NCBI RefSeq assembly: GCF_018333215.1
Contig: NZ_BORO01000015.1
Span: 1-64,000, forward strand
Direction of reading: 5' to 3'
DNA: 64,000 bases
Source: Oceanobacillus sp. J11TS1
GTDB lineage: Bacteria; Bacillota; Bacilli; Bacillales; Amphibacillaceae
A program made the translations under genes and the position numbers. How positions within the stretch are numbered: position 1 is the stretch's first letter; every line of letters starts with the position of its first letter. The notes under the pieces were generated by a model. It made no database searches, was not told the DNA's origin, and saw only the letters and a list, made by a program, of their open reading frames with translations. This document shows positions 1 to 8,313 of the stretch, in pieces.

Positions 1-19
1 TAAACTGTAATTGAGTCAT
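1..19 (-). CDS. Start of IS256-like transposase (partial)
   Basis: Six codons, reading MTQLQF, run off the window edge. The start is supported by an AGGAGG Shine-Dalgarno 8 bases upstream and by its position about 108 bases inside an IS256-like terminal repeat. The assignment rests on the inverted repeat rather than on these six residues; whether the transposase is intact cannot be seen. Confidence 0.5.
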
Positions 20-127
20 TATTAATTCCTCCTACTTTGTTTATCGTCGTTGAAAACATTGTATCATAAGGAATTAATATGGCTCTTTTTTTATTTCCCC
101 TTTTTACACAATTATATGGACTTAATC
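1..127 (-). mobile_element. IS256-family insertion sequence, left-truncated by the window edge
   Basis: Read on the minus strand from 127, the sequence begins GATTAAGTCCATATAATTGT and continues GTAAAA. From memory this differs at only two positions from the terminal inverted repeat of IS256 (GATAAAGTCCGTATAATTGT...). About 100 bases later comes a strong AGGAGG ribosome-binding site (27-33) and an ATG whose first residues, MTQLQF, resemble the usual start of IS256-type transposases (MTQ...). Only the transposase-proximal end is present; the other end and the target duplication lie outside the window. The element ends directly against a family-A repeat (from 131). Confidence 0.7.
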
Positions 128-204
128 CTTTTTCGAGCGCATTCGGCTTGGGCTGGAGCGAATTCCTACTTTTTCGAGCGCATTCGACTCTTTTAAAGCG
201 GGAC
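128..204. repeat. Repeat family A, about one and a half units
   Basis: Two copies of TTTTTCGAGCGCATTCG (about 130-146 and 171-187) flank GGCTGGAGCGAATTCCTAC. The alternation of GGAGCG and TTTTTCGAGCG at about 20-base spacing is the same pattern found in the longer arrays near 5.5-5.7 kb and 22.0-22.25 kb. It abuts the IS256-like end and lies downstream of the HPr-kinase-like gene. No coding potential is evident. Confidence 0.75.
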
Positions 205-263
205 TATTGTTTATAAATACTACAGGAACCGACCAGCCCGCAAAAGCGGGTGTAACAGCAATA

Positions 264-295
264 ACAAAAGGGGGAGAATCTATTTCCTCCCCCCT
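264..295 (-). terminator. Rho-independent terminator after the HPr kinase paralogue
   Basis: On the minus strand GGGGGAG, a 10-base loop and CTCCCCC are followed by TTTTG. It lies about 25 bases past the stop codon of the HPr-kinase-like gene. Confidence 0.75.
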
Positions 296-318
296 CACTA
301 ATATCTCTAATGAAAAAA

Positions 319-1239
319 TCAGTCATCTCCATCTTCCCATTGAACGCGTTCCATAAAGTCTGCGGAAGCTTTATAACCTTGTTGCTGCAGGTACCAATTA
401 TTCGCGGCTGCTTCTACTAAACCAGCAACATCTCTCCCTGGTTGAAGTTGAATCTCAATACTTGGGACCTCTACGCCCATATATTCCTGATGTTCTGTTT
501 TTAACTCTAAGTCATTGTTTAACGCATCTTTTTCCCATTTTTTAAGTTCAATATCTAAGGAAATACGGGATTCATCCTGGTAAGCTTTCCGTCCATACAT
601 GCGAACGACATTTAAAAGACCCACACTGCGCAGTGCGAGAAATTCCCGATTAATGTCATTATGTGTACCAAGAATCGTCTTATGGCTCAGCTTTTTCAAA
701 ATAACAATATCGTCAGAAACGAGGCGATGTCCGCGTCCAATTAAAGTATGGGCTAACTCACTCTTCCCAACACCTGATTCTCCGCGAATTAAAATACCAA
801 TTCCAGAGACATTCAAACAAACACCATGCACCGCAATTTCAGGTGCAAGCTTTCGTGTTAAATAGTTATCGACCTTTGCAGTAAAATCAACTGTTGATTC
901 TTTGGTACGCAGCAGCGGAATTTGTTCTTCATGACAGAATTTTGTCAAATAGGTCAAACCATCTTGATTGGCAGTCACGATAAAGCAAGGCGGATGATAA
1001 TGCACTACATGGCCAATCTGTTCCGCACGAGCTTCATCCGATTGCTGCTTCAGGAAGTTAATTTCTTTCTTCCCTAATATCTGTACGCGCTCCATCGGAA
1101 AGAAATCAAAGTAACCTATAAATTCTAAACCGGGGCGATGTGTTTTCGCTTTTTTGATGGTACGATCTAACTGTTCTCCTCCAGCTAGGACTTCCAATTG
1201 AAATTCATTTACTAATTGCTCCACACAGATAGATTTCAA
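319..1239 (-). CDS. HPr kinase/phosphorylase-like protein (stand-alone paralogue)
   Basis: This 306-residue protein has the length and two-domain layout of HprK/P, which phosphorylates HPr or Crh on Ser46 in carbon catabolite control. The N-terminal domain carries the family RPGLEFIGYFDFFP stretch. The kinase domain has the P-loop GESGVGKS (153-160), the conserved His in VHGV (138), the Asp pair in LVSDD and the PGRD segment near 270. The HprK signature, normally EIRGLGIINV, reads ALRSVGLLNV here, so the conserved Glu and Gly are replaced. It is not next to lgt, where Firmicutes hprK normally sits, so it is probably a second, divergent copy. The start is TTG with AGAGGAG upstream. Substrate and activity are uncertain. 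Confidence 0.85.
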   Translation of the reverse strand: MKSICVEQLVNEFQLEVLAGGEQLDRTIKKAKTHRPGLEFIGYFDFFPMERVQILGKKEINFLKQQSDEARAEQIGHVVHYHPPCFIVTANQDGLTYLTKFCHEEQIPLLRTKESTVDFTAKVDNYLTRKLAPEIAVHGVCLNVSGIGILIRGESGVGKSELAHTLIGRGHRLVSDDIVILKKLSHKTILGTHNDINREFLALRSVGLLNVVRMYGRKAYQDESRISLDIELKKWEKDALNNDLELKTEHQEYMGVEVPSIEIQLQPGRDVAGLVEAAANNWYLQQQGYKASADFMERVQWEDGDD

Positions 1240-1423
1240 ACCGTTCAGCTCCTCTACATCCTGTTCCTTCCATACATTATAACGAAATCTTTCCTAAAGA
1301 GACAGGCTCATATAGCAAAAATCGACATTTTAAGAATTTTGACACATTGAAATCAGAAAGATGTGGGAACTTGTAGGACGGGACCTTCTTGCATGAAGAG
1401 AGGCCCACAAGTCTTCATTCTTT

Positions 1424-2644
1424 CTATTTAATAATCTGAACTCGCTTAATATATCTTCCGTCGATTTCTAAAATGTGAAAGGTTAAGTTCTCTTTTTCTA
1501 AACTATCTCCCTCTGCTGGGAAGGTAGTGAAATTTCTTAGGATGTAGGCTGCGAGAACATCGTCTTCTTCTGGGATGTCTGTATCAAAGGTATTATTTAA
1601 TTGATGCAGGGTAATTTTTCCGTCACAGATAATTTCTGTTTCCGTCAGTTTTTCAACCAGAGCATCTTCTTCTATGTCCATCTCATCTTCAATTTCCTGT
1701 CCAATCATGACTTCAATAATATCTTCTTGTGTCACAATTCCCTCGGTGCCGCCGTACTCATCCAGCACGATAGCCATGTGTTTCTTTTCCTCCAGCATTT
1801 TATGGAATACCCATTCAATATTATTAAATTCATATACTCGAAGCGGATCTGTATCACTATAATCGGTGAGTACTTTTCCCTTATCGTCGGTCCAAGCAAT
1901 TAAATATTTAGAGTGAAAAATCCCAATAATATCATCCACGTCTTCCCCGTAGACAGGGTACCGCGTAAATGGGCTAGAGAGGACTAAATCCTTTACTTCT
2001 TGATAGGTTGCTTCATTATCCAAACCGACAATTTCGACACGAGGAGTTTTTAAAACATCTTTCACGTTCAGATGATAAAAATCGAAAACACCTCGAATTC
2101 GCGAAGACTCATCCTTTTGGAATGCCCCTTCTGAATCTGCAATATCGACAATCGCCCGTAACTCTTCCTTAGAAACAGATCCAGCCTGTACTTCTCCTTT
2201 AGAAAGTACTTTTGTAATAAAGCCGGTCAACCCATTTAATAAGAAGGTAATTGGCTTTAGGATAAACACAACTACGCGAATAATGGGAAATACTAAAAAA
2301 GAAATCCGGTTAGGGAAACTGGCTGCTATAGATTTTGGGATAACTTCTGAAAATATGATAATGGTAACTGTAAGAATCGCTGAAGCTAGTCCTACATTCC
2401 ATCCATAATTTATTGCCAACATAGTAACAAGGGTAGGAAGCAAAATATTTGCCACATTATTCCCAATCAAAATAGCCGTAATAAATTCACTCGGTTTGGA
2501 AACCAGATGAAGAAGTTTTTCTGCTTTTATATCTCCATCGTTTGCTTTAGCCTGCAACCTTACCTTATTGGTTGCTGTTAAAGCTGTTTCACTTCCTGAG
2601 AAGAAAAGTGATACAAATAATAAAAAAATGATCGCAATGATCAC
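1424..2644 (-). CDS. CNNM/CorC-HlyC family membrane protein with CBS pair
   Basis: A 406-residue protein with the domain order DUF21/CNNM transmembrane region (about 1-170, including SGSETALTA), two CBS domains (about 190-310, ending in VLDEYGGTEGIVT) and a C-terminal CorC_HlyC domain. The family is linked to Mg2+ or other divalent cation efflux and sometimes called hemolysin-like; the substrate here is unknown. I place the start at a GTG with AGGAGG 9 bases upstream. The longer reading frame up to 2695 has no ribosome-binding site. It is transcribed alone. Confidence 0.88.
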   Translation of the reverse strand: MIIAIIFLLFVSLFFSGSETALTATNKVRLQAKANDGDIKAEKLLHLVSKPSEFITAILIGNNVANILLPTLVTMLAINYGWNVGLASAILTVTIIIFSEVIPKSIAASFPNRISFLVFPIIRVVVFILKPITFLLNGLTGFITKVLSKGEVQAGSVSKEELRAIVDIADSEGAFQKDESSRIRGVFDFYHLNVKDVLKTPRVEIVGLDNEATYQEVKDLVLSSPFTRYPVYGEDVDDIIGIFHSKYLIAWTDDKGKVLTDYSDTDPLRVYEFNNIEWVFHKMLEEKKHMAIVLDEYGGTEGIVTQEDIIEVMIGQEIEDEMDIEEDALVEKLTETEIICDGKITLHQLNNTFDTDIPEEDDVLAAYILRNFTTFPAEGDSLEKENLTFHILEIDGRYIKRVQIIK

Positions 2645-2833
2645 GAGTAAATTCCTCCTAAATAAAATAAAAAATTTGAATTTGGTACTGATCATTTCAT
2701 TTCTGTGCAGAAAAGATAGCTTTCCATTTGAAAACTATCTTTTACTACTGGTTAGTATAACCATCTTAAACGCATATTAGAGGTTCCTTTAAAAATGACA
2801 TCTTACCTTTAGTCCCTCTTTTTGGACACCTAC

Positions 2834-4003
2834 TTATAATAAGTTTTGGATAAATACACGAATAACGTCTGCACCGCCAATAAGGGTTCCTAAAGAGCTT
2901 CCTATGTTTGCAAACACGATCACCAGCAAAATACGTGTGACTTTATTATTCCAAAAACCTTTTACAGAATGAACATCATCTGCTAATGAATCAAAATCAC
3001 CCACATTAGGGCGCTTAATATAAGCTTGTACAAAACCTGCAAACCAACCCGATGCAAGCAATGGATTCAGCGAAGTAAATGGCGCTGCGACAAATGCGGT
3101 AAGAGCAGCTAATGGGTGTGCAAAAGCAGCAAATGCACCAACGGCTGAAAGCGAACCATTCCAGAGCACCCAGCTTATTGTTTGCTGCCAGCCCGCTGAT
3201 GGATTCGTAATAAATGTATAAGCAATGATTGCTATAATTAAAATAGGAATTGTCCAGCCAATTACTTTCGGCCACTTTGGTTTTGGCGGACGCTCCCGTA
3301 ATTTTTCCAAATCCTGCTCTTTTTCGATTTCTTTTGTAATACCTGGAACGTGTGCTGCGCCAAGGATAGCCACTACCTTATCTCCAGGAGCCTCTTTAAT
3401 TTTTTGCGACAGATACTGATCTCGTTCGTCAATTAACGGCTTCTTTAAGTCTGGGAAATGCTCTGTAAACTCTTGCAGCATCGCATTAATGGTATCTTGC
3501 TGCTTCATTTTTTCTAATTCTTCTTCTGTAATTTCCTCTCTGGTGAAGATACTCCCAAACACTTGCATTAACAGCATGGCTTTTCCTTTAAAGCTAATAT
3601 TCCCCCAAATTCGGGAAAATGTTATTTGAATATCCCGATCCGCCAAGACCAGCTCAGCGCCAGTCTCTTCCGCTGACAGCATACCTTGTATCATTTCTTC
3701 TCCCGGGCGGATACCAAATTGTTTTGCCATTCGCTTCTGGAAAGAGGAAACCGCCAAGTTCATTAATAGCATAACTGCTTTTTTATCTCGGATTACTTGA
3801 AAAATATCTGTGTTTTTCCATTTATTATTATCCTTCACAGATTGATAACGTTGTGCATCTAATTCAATACATATGGCGTCAGGTCGTTCTCTTTCAATAA
3901 CTTCTTTCACCTGTTCCGCACTATTTTTGGAAACATGGGCTGTTCCAATTAAAATATATTCTTTTCCATTTAAATGGATTCGTGTGACGTTTTCTTCGCT
4001 CAT
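2834..4003 (-). CDS. TraB/PrgY-GumN family membrane protein
   Basis: A 389-residue protein. The soluble N-terminal part (about 1-230) has the TraB-family motifs GTAHVS (20-25), ELD (47-49) and ILGAAHVPGI (about 213-222), whose Glu and His residues are typical of this Tiki-like fold. From about 247 several hydrophobic segments predict a membrane-embedded C-terminus. In enterococci PrgY/TraB limits production of a peptide sex pheromone, and Tiki proteins are metalloproteases. The function in Bacillaceae is not established, and a membrane protease role is inference. Start ATG with AAGGAT upstream. Confidence 0.85.
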   Translation of the reverse strand: MSEENVTRIHLNGKEYILIGTAHVSKNSAEQVKEVIERERPDAICIELDAQRYQSVKDNNKWKNTDIFQVIRDKKAVMLLMNLAVSSFQKRMAKQFGIRPGEEMIQGMLSAEETGAELVLADRDIQITFSRIWGNISFKGKAMLLMQVFGSIFTREEITEEELEKMKQQDTINAMLQEFTEHFPDLKKPLIDERDQYLSQKIKEAPGDKVVAILGAAHVPGITKEIEKEQDLEKLRERPPKPKWPKVIGWTIPILIIAIIAYTFITNPSAGWQQTISWVLWNGSLSAVGAFAAFAHPLAALTAFVAAPFTSLNPLLASGWFAGFVQAYIKRPNVGDFDSLADDVHSVKGFWNNKVTRILLVIVFANIGSSLGTLIGGADVIRVFIQNLL

Positions 4004-4073
4004 GTACCATCCTTCTTCCCTCTATATTAAAAGTGAAACTTTATCATATGTATAGACAATAGCGGCCGCTCAA

Positions 4074-4185
4074 ATGGGGTTTGTGGGGCGGGTAATCGTA
4101 AATTTTTTCGGTGAGTTGAGTAATCGCAAAAGCCCTTCGATGGGACGAGTAATCGCAGTCCCAGTCCCCGTCTCAGTACCTGGAC
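4074..4185. repeat. Repeat family B, three-unit array
   Basis: Three contiguous units of 28-29 bases each contain (G)GG(A/C)GNGTAATCG; the core TAATCG starts at about 4093, 4121 and 4150. The last unit reads TGGGACGAGTAATCGCAG followed by CAGTCCC repeats. The array has no unique spacers, so it is not CRISPR. Related arrays lie at 38.37-38.45 kb and 62.87-62.94 kb. Confidence 0.8.
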
Positions 4186-4192
4186 CAGTTCC

Positions 4193-4236
4193 AGTAATTC
4201 ACCACGCTTCCCGAAAGCGTCATCGTGAATTCCTTC
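4193..4236. repeat. Imperfect hairpin next to repeat B
   Basis: ATTCACCACGCTTCCCGAAAG is followed by a complementary CGTGAAT arm, giving an interrupted stem of about 12 bp with a CCCG loop. It lies at the edge of the family-B array. There is no poly-T tail, so it is not a clear terminator. The remaining intergenic sequence to 4456 shows nothing else except AT-rich DNA. Confidence 0.4.
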
Positions 4237-4456
4237 CGCTAAATATAATGTCTAATTACAGGTTATTCCGTTTTATTGTAAAAACAATTCATTAACCCAT
4301 TTTATCATAAATAAAGGACTTCCTTGCATAATCTTTCCTTTTTTTAAGCTATATAGTCTATTGTAATATATTTTCACGAAATTATTAAACATCTGCGCAC
4401 AAATAACGTATGATAAGAGAAGATGTTTAAAAAAGGGCACCAGGAAGGAGACTGCT

Positions 4457-4999
4457 ATGTTTCATTATACAATAGATGACAACTTGAGCCTGCGTCAGTT
4501 ACAGCTGACAGATGCAAATGCACTGTTTAAGGTTGTGGAAAATTCCAGAGAAAAGTTGCGTACATGGCTTCCTTGGATAGAAATGACGAGACAGCCAACA
4601 GATTGTTTAGCGTTTATTGACATGTGCTTGCAAAGTGCCCAACGAAAACAATCCCTCCATGTAGGTATTTTCAAGGGCAACAACATTATTGGCTGTATTA
4701 GTTATAATTATATTGATTGGCAAAATGGCAGTACATCCATTGGCTATTGGTTAGACCCAACCTATCAGGGAAAAGGAGTCATGACAGCAGCAGTTCAAGT
4801 GATGATTGATTATGCGTTTTATACGTTGCGATTAAACCGTATTGAGATCCGTGCGACAACACATAATAAAAAAAGCCGCGCTATTCCAGAACGATTCAAC
4901 TTTCAAAAAGAAGGCATTATTCGACAAGGTGAATGGCTTTACGATCATTTTGAGGATTTAGTCGTTTATGGTCTGTTAGCAAGCGAGTGGAAGCATTAA
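4457..4999 (+). CDS. GNAT acetyltransferase, RimJ/RimL type
   Basis: A 180-residue GNAT-fold protein of the family that acetylates ribosomal-protein N-termini and other amines using acetyl-CoA. The family pattern is clear: an N-terminal LSLRQLQLTDANALF strand-helix, IGYWLDPTYQGKGVMTAA (the acetyl-CoA pyrophosphate loop, Q-G-K-G) and a final RATTHNKKSRAIPERFNF motif. Length matches B. subtilis YdaF-type enzymes. The start is supported by AGGAAGGAG. It is a single plus-strand gene converging on the next minus-strand gene. The substrate cannot be deduced. Confidence 0.88.
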   Translation: MFHYTIDDNLSLRQLQLTDANALFKVVENSREKLRTWLPWIEMTRQPTDCLAFIDMCLQSAQRKQSLHVGIFKGNNIIGCISYNYIDWQNGSTSIGYWLDPTYQGKGVMTAAVQVMIDYAFYTLRLNRIEIRATTHNKKSRAIPERFNFQKEGIIRQGEWLYDHFEDLVVYGLLASEWKH

Positions 5000-5005
5000 C
5001 TTTTC

Positions 5006-5326
5006 CTAATTCTGTGTTTCCTTCATTTTTATCTCAATTATTTCTTGGGTACTTGTTTTAAAATAAATATCAATAATAACACCAAATTCTTTTTTCTCAC
5101 CGACTAACCATAATTTAAAAGTTTCAACCGTCGTTTCTCCCTCTGATTGTCTACCTACATGCAAATAATCGACAATTTTTTCTTGAGGATATTTTGCCTT
5201 TACTTCTTTCATTGCAACTTGTCCCCATGGTGCATATTCCGGCTCCTCGGCATTCACCCATGTTCCAATCAACAAAGGAATCATAATAATACTGACAAAA
5301 ACAACCACTCGATACATCCGCTTCAT
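5006..5326 (-). CDS. Small secreted DUF3889-type protein
   Basis: A 106-residue protein with an N-terminal signal peptide (hydrophobic VVVFVSIIMIPLLIG, then AEEPEY near residue 27). The mature part contains the YAPWGQVAMKEVKAKYP pattern typical of the YqzG/YhdC-like DUF3889 family. The function of that family is unknown; the protein is probably exported. Start ATG is preceded by TAGGAGGTGG. Confidence 0.75.
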   Translation of the reverse strand: MKRMYRVVVFVSIIMIPLLIGTWVNAEEPEYAPWGQVAMKEVKAKYPQEKIVDYLHVGRQSEGETTVETFKLWLVGEKKEFGVIIDIYFKTSTQEIIEIKMKETQN

Positions 5327-5463
5327 ATTGCCACCTCCTATTTAACATTAGCTTTTGTCGTTTATATGTTTTTATGCTTATAGAAATTATTGCCTGGGAA
5401 ATAGATTTTCGGAATGTTTCGAGGGGACGTGGGATTTTTAGTTAATAATAAGATATGGCAGTG

Positions 5464-5748
5464 GTTTGGGAGGTTGGGCGGAGTGGGTTTCTCCTATTTT
5501 GGAGCGGTTTGGATCTTGGTTGGAGCGCTTTTCTCTATTTTGGAGCGGTTTGAAACTTTGACTCTGGAGCGCTTTCTCTCTATCTTCGAGCGCTTTGATC
5601 CTTGATTGGAGCGCTTTTTCTCTATTTCGAGCGCTTTGACTCTTGGTTGGAGCGAATTTCTTCTTTTTCGAGCGGTTCGGACCATGGCTGGAGCGACCTC
5701 CTCCTTTTTCGAGCGGCTCAGCCCGTGGCCGGAGCAAATTTTCACCTA
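5464..5748. repeat. Repeat family A, long tandem array
   Basis: About six degenerate units of about 41 bases. Each has TGGAGCG, a T/C-rich stretch, TTTCGAGCG about 21 bases on, then a variable G/T-rich tail. Because 41 is not a multiple of three, the open frames across it on both strands are by-products, not genes. The array lies between the 3' end of the ABC exporter and the 5' end of the DUF3889 gene. Divergence rises towards the edges. Confidence 0.85.
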
Positions 5749-5750
5749 CG

Positions 5751-5787
5751 AAGAAAAACAGGCTGCCTCTTAAGTGACAGCCTGTTT
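5751..5787 (-). terminator. Terminator of the ABC exporter gene
   Basis: On the minus strand AACAGGCTG and CAGCCTGTT form a 9-bp stem with an 11-base loop, followed by TTTCTTC. It starts directly after the stop codon. Confidence 0.8.
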
Positions 5788-5789
5788 GC

Positions 5790-7505
5790 TTATTTCATCT
5801 GTACGCCATGTAAATGGGCAAAGATACCTTTTTTCGCTAGGAGTTCTTCATGTGTTCCTTCTTCTTCAATTCCTTTTTTCGTCACGACCATGATACGATC
5901 TGCTTCTTTAATTGTAGCGAGACGATGAGCAATGATAATCGTTGTGCGGTTAGCTGCAAGTTCGTTCAATGCTTTTTGAATAATCATCTCTGTCTCCGTA
6001 TCTAGTGCAGAGGTTGCCTCATCCAAAATAAGAATGGGTGGATTTTTCAAGAACATACGAGCAATGGCGATTCGTTGCTTTTGGCCTCCTGAAAGCTTCA
6101 AGCCTCTTTCTCCAACCTGTGTCTCATATCCATCTGGAAGTTCCTTAATAAAGTCTTCCATATGTGCACGTTTTGCAGCAAGTTCGATTTCTTCATTTGT
6201 TGCTTCCAAATTTCCGTAAGCAATATTCTCACGCAGGGTTCCTGTAAATAGAAAAACATCCTGCTGGACGACACCTATTTTGCTTCGGAGAGATTCCTTT
6301 GTCATATCACGAATATCCATGCCATCAATGGTAATGGATCCCTCATTCACATCATAAAATCTTGGAATCAAAGCAGAAATCGTAGTTTTTCCGGCACCAG
6401 ATGGTCCGACAAATGCAACCGTTTCTCCATGCTTAATATTAAAATTAATATGATTCAGTACAGGTTTTTTCGTTTTATCATAGCTAAAGCTAACTTGATT
6501 AAAACGAATATCCCCTCTTAATTGACTTACCGCTTCAGCATCTGGCTTGTCCTCCACATCTGGATTAACAGCCATCATATCTGAAAAACGTTTGAAGCCA
6601 GCCATTCCTTTTGGATATAATTCTAATAATGCCGTAATTTTATTAATTGGTGTGGTCAGCACATTGACAAATAAAATAAAGCTGACAAGCTCCCCATAGG
6701 AAAGGCGATCTGTATAAGTAAACCATGCACCTACAACAAGGACAATTAACGTCATTAAACGCATCAATAAGAATATATTTGCATGAACAATTCCCATCAC
6801 CTTGTATGCACGAACTTTGGCAGTACGAAACTTTTGGTTATCCTCTTGGAAACGACTCTTTTCAAATTCCTCATTGGTAAAGGATTGTACGACACGTACA
6901 CCAGAAACTGCATCTTCAATCCGCGCATTCACTCCCGCAATGTTCGCATACATTTGCTTCCAAGCTCTATTCATACGAATATTCCCAAATGTAATAAGGA
7001 AAATCAAAATTGGTACGGTAATAAGAACAATAAGTGCTAAAACTGGATTAATGGTGAACATAATAAAGAAAGCACCTAAAAATGTCATAATCGAGATAAA
7101 GAAATCCTCTGGACCATGGTGGGCCAGCTCCCCTAAATCAAATAAATCATTGGTGATACGACTCATGATATGCCCTGTTTTCGTATTATCAAAGAAACGA
7201 AAAGATTGTCTCTGTACCTGATAGAATAAATCACGGCGCATATCTGTTTCTATATTAATACCAAGTTTATGTCCTAAAAAGGAAACGACATACTGCAAAT
7301 AGCTACTGATTATATAAACAATCAGCAACAAGATAGAGACGACAACAATGATATTCCAATTTTGCCCCGGTAATAATTGATCAATAAAGCCTTGTACCGC
7401 TACTGGAAAAGCCAGCTCAAGCAGAGCAACAAACACTGCAGCCGAAAAATCTATAATAAATAATCGTTTATGCGGTTTATAGTATGAAAAAAATTGACGC
7501 AGCAT
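5790..7505 (-). CDS. ABC exporter half-transporter, YgaD-like multidrug type
   Basis: A 571-residue fused permease-ATPase. The N-terminal half has six membrane segments of the type I exporter fold, including the TKTGHIMSRITND coupling region. The ATPase half has Walker A GPSGAGKTT (about 367-375), the signature LSGGQKQR and Walker B ILILDEATSALD. It probably forms a homodimer pumping lipophilic compounds or lipids; the substrate is unknown. I choose the ATG with GGGAGGAG 6 bases upstream. The frame continues 21 codons further without a ribosome-binding site. Confidence 0.9.
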   Translation of the reverse strand: MLRQFFSYYKPHKRLFIIDFSAAVFVALLELAFPVAVQGFIDQLLPGQNWNIIVVVSILLLIVYIISSYLQYVVSFLGHKLGINIETDMRRDLFYQVQRQSFRFFDNTKTGHIMSRITNDLFDLGELAHHGPEDFFISIMTFLGAFFIMFTINPVLALIVLITVPILIFLITFGNIRMNRAWKQMYANIAGVNARIEDAVSGVRVVQSFTNEEFEKSRFQEDNQKFRTAKVRAYKVMGIVHANIFLLMRLMTLIVLVVGAWFTYTDRLSYGELVSFILFVNVLTTPINKITALLELYPKGMAGFKRFSDMMAVNPDVEDKPDAEAVSQLRGDIRFNQVSFSYDKTKKPVLNHINFNIKHGETVAFVGPSGAGKTTISALIPRFYDVNEGSITIDGMDIRDMTKESLRSKIGVVQQDVFLFTGTLRENIAYGNLEATNEEIELAAKRAHMEDFIKELPDGYETQVGERGLKLSGGQKQRIAIARMFLKNPPILILDEATSALDTETEMIIQKALNELAANRTTIIIAHRLATIKEADRIMVVTKKGIEEEGTHEELLAKKGIFAHLHGVQMK

Positions 7506-7635
7506 ATTTCTCCTCCCTTTCTCAAAAAATCTTAACCAGCATCTAAGCATACATATTGAATTATACATACTTTATTATTGTTTGGAAAGATTGTCCCTTT
7601 CCCCGCATACGATTAAAAAAGGGGGATTGTTTCAC

Positions 7636-8007
7636 ATGAAACCAATAAAACTGATTTGTTATGTAGTTGGATTTGTTTTTCTTGTTTCCGGAATGATGAA
7701 ATTTGCGGACCTATCGATGATAAGCAGTTTTGCACAGATGGGGATTCCTTTTTCCGAATATGTTTACTTTTTCGTAGCCCTTTTCGAAGTGATGGCAGGA
7801 ATGCTGTTAATAGGTAGGATATTTATCCACATATCCATCATTCCACTAATTTTCATTATGCTTGGAGCACTCTTTTTCTCAAAAATTCCTATACTGGCGA
7901 ATGAAGGTGTCATTGCTTTTTTATTTGCATCGCGATTAGATATAACTTTACTTGTTCTACTTATCTTTTTGTGGACGCGCCGTCGGCAAAAGGAGGACTT
8001 CGCTTAA
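7636..8007 (+). CDS. DoxX-family small membrane protein
   Basis: A 123-residue protein with four predicted membrane helices. It starts KPIKLICYVVGFVFLVSGMMKF, the typical DoxX opening with conserved Gly and Lys, followed by the FVALFEVMAGMLL segment. DoxX proteins are linked to redox and sulfur-oxidation systems, but the role of this subgroup is unknown. The start is the ATG preceded by AAAGGGGG; the open frame begins 18 codons earlier without a ribosome-binding site. Confidence 0.75.
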   Translation: MKPIKLICYVVGFVFLVSGMMKFADLSMISSFAQMGIPFSEYVYFFVALFEVMAGMLLIGRIFIHISIIPLIFIMLGALFFSKIPILANEGVIAFLFASRLDITLLVLLIFLWTRRRQKEDFA

Positions 8008-8014
8008 CTTTCTC

Positions 8015-8216
8015 ACATCCACATGTGGAAAACCTCTGTGTAATTATAAAAACCTGTATATAAGCTATGGACAACTTACACTTATCCACATTTATATCCA
8101 CATATGCACAAATGTTCGCAGTTATCTTGTATAAGAACATATCTTCCACACAAAATATAGAAATTAAACAAAGAGTTATCCCCTATTTGTGAATAACTCT
8201 TTGTTTTTGTGGATAA
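8015..8216. promoter_or_regulatory. DnaA-box cluster 1
   Basis: Three perfect TTATNCACA boxes lie at 8082-8090 (plus), 8188-8196 (minus, TGTGAATAA) and 8208-8216 (minus, TGTGGATAA). One-mismatch boxes lie at 8024-8032, 8094-8102 and 8102-8110, and a two-mismatch box at 8015-8023. This density is far above background in AT-rich DNA. In B. subtilis, DnaA-box clusters outside oriC help restrain initiation. That this cluster does so is inference. Confidence 0.65.
8168..8208. terminator. Strong hairpin terminator between convergent genes
   Basis: ACAAAGAGTTAT and ATAACTCTTTGT form a perfect 12-bp stem with a 13-base loop, followed by TTTT on the plus strand and flanked by AAA on the left. It lies between DoxX (plus) and the helical partner gene (minus) and can serve both. 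It contains one DnaA box in the loop and right arm. Confidence 0.75.
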
Positions 8217-8313
8217 CCACATAAAAAAAGCTGCATCGCTTTTTGATCCAGCCTTTAACGGTTTAGAACATAATTTGGGGAAAGATGTATACAAACTCTT
8301 CATTGGAGATCTA

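Noticed and set aside
1372-1413. Possible terminator after the CNNM gene
   Set aside because: ACTTGT...ACAAGT pairing is short with a loop of over 25 bases and no T-run.
4074-4295. 73-codon frame with PVPVSVPGPVPV
   Set aside because: It arises from the family-B array and its CAGTCC-type hexamers; not protein-like.
5438-5745. Open frames on both strands through the 5.5-kb region
   Set aside because: They are composed of the 41-bp repeat translated in shifting frames, with no ribosome-binding site or family resemblance.
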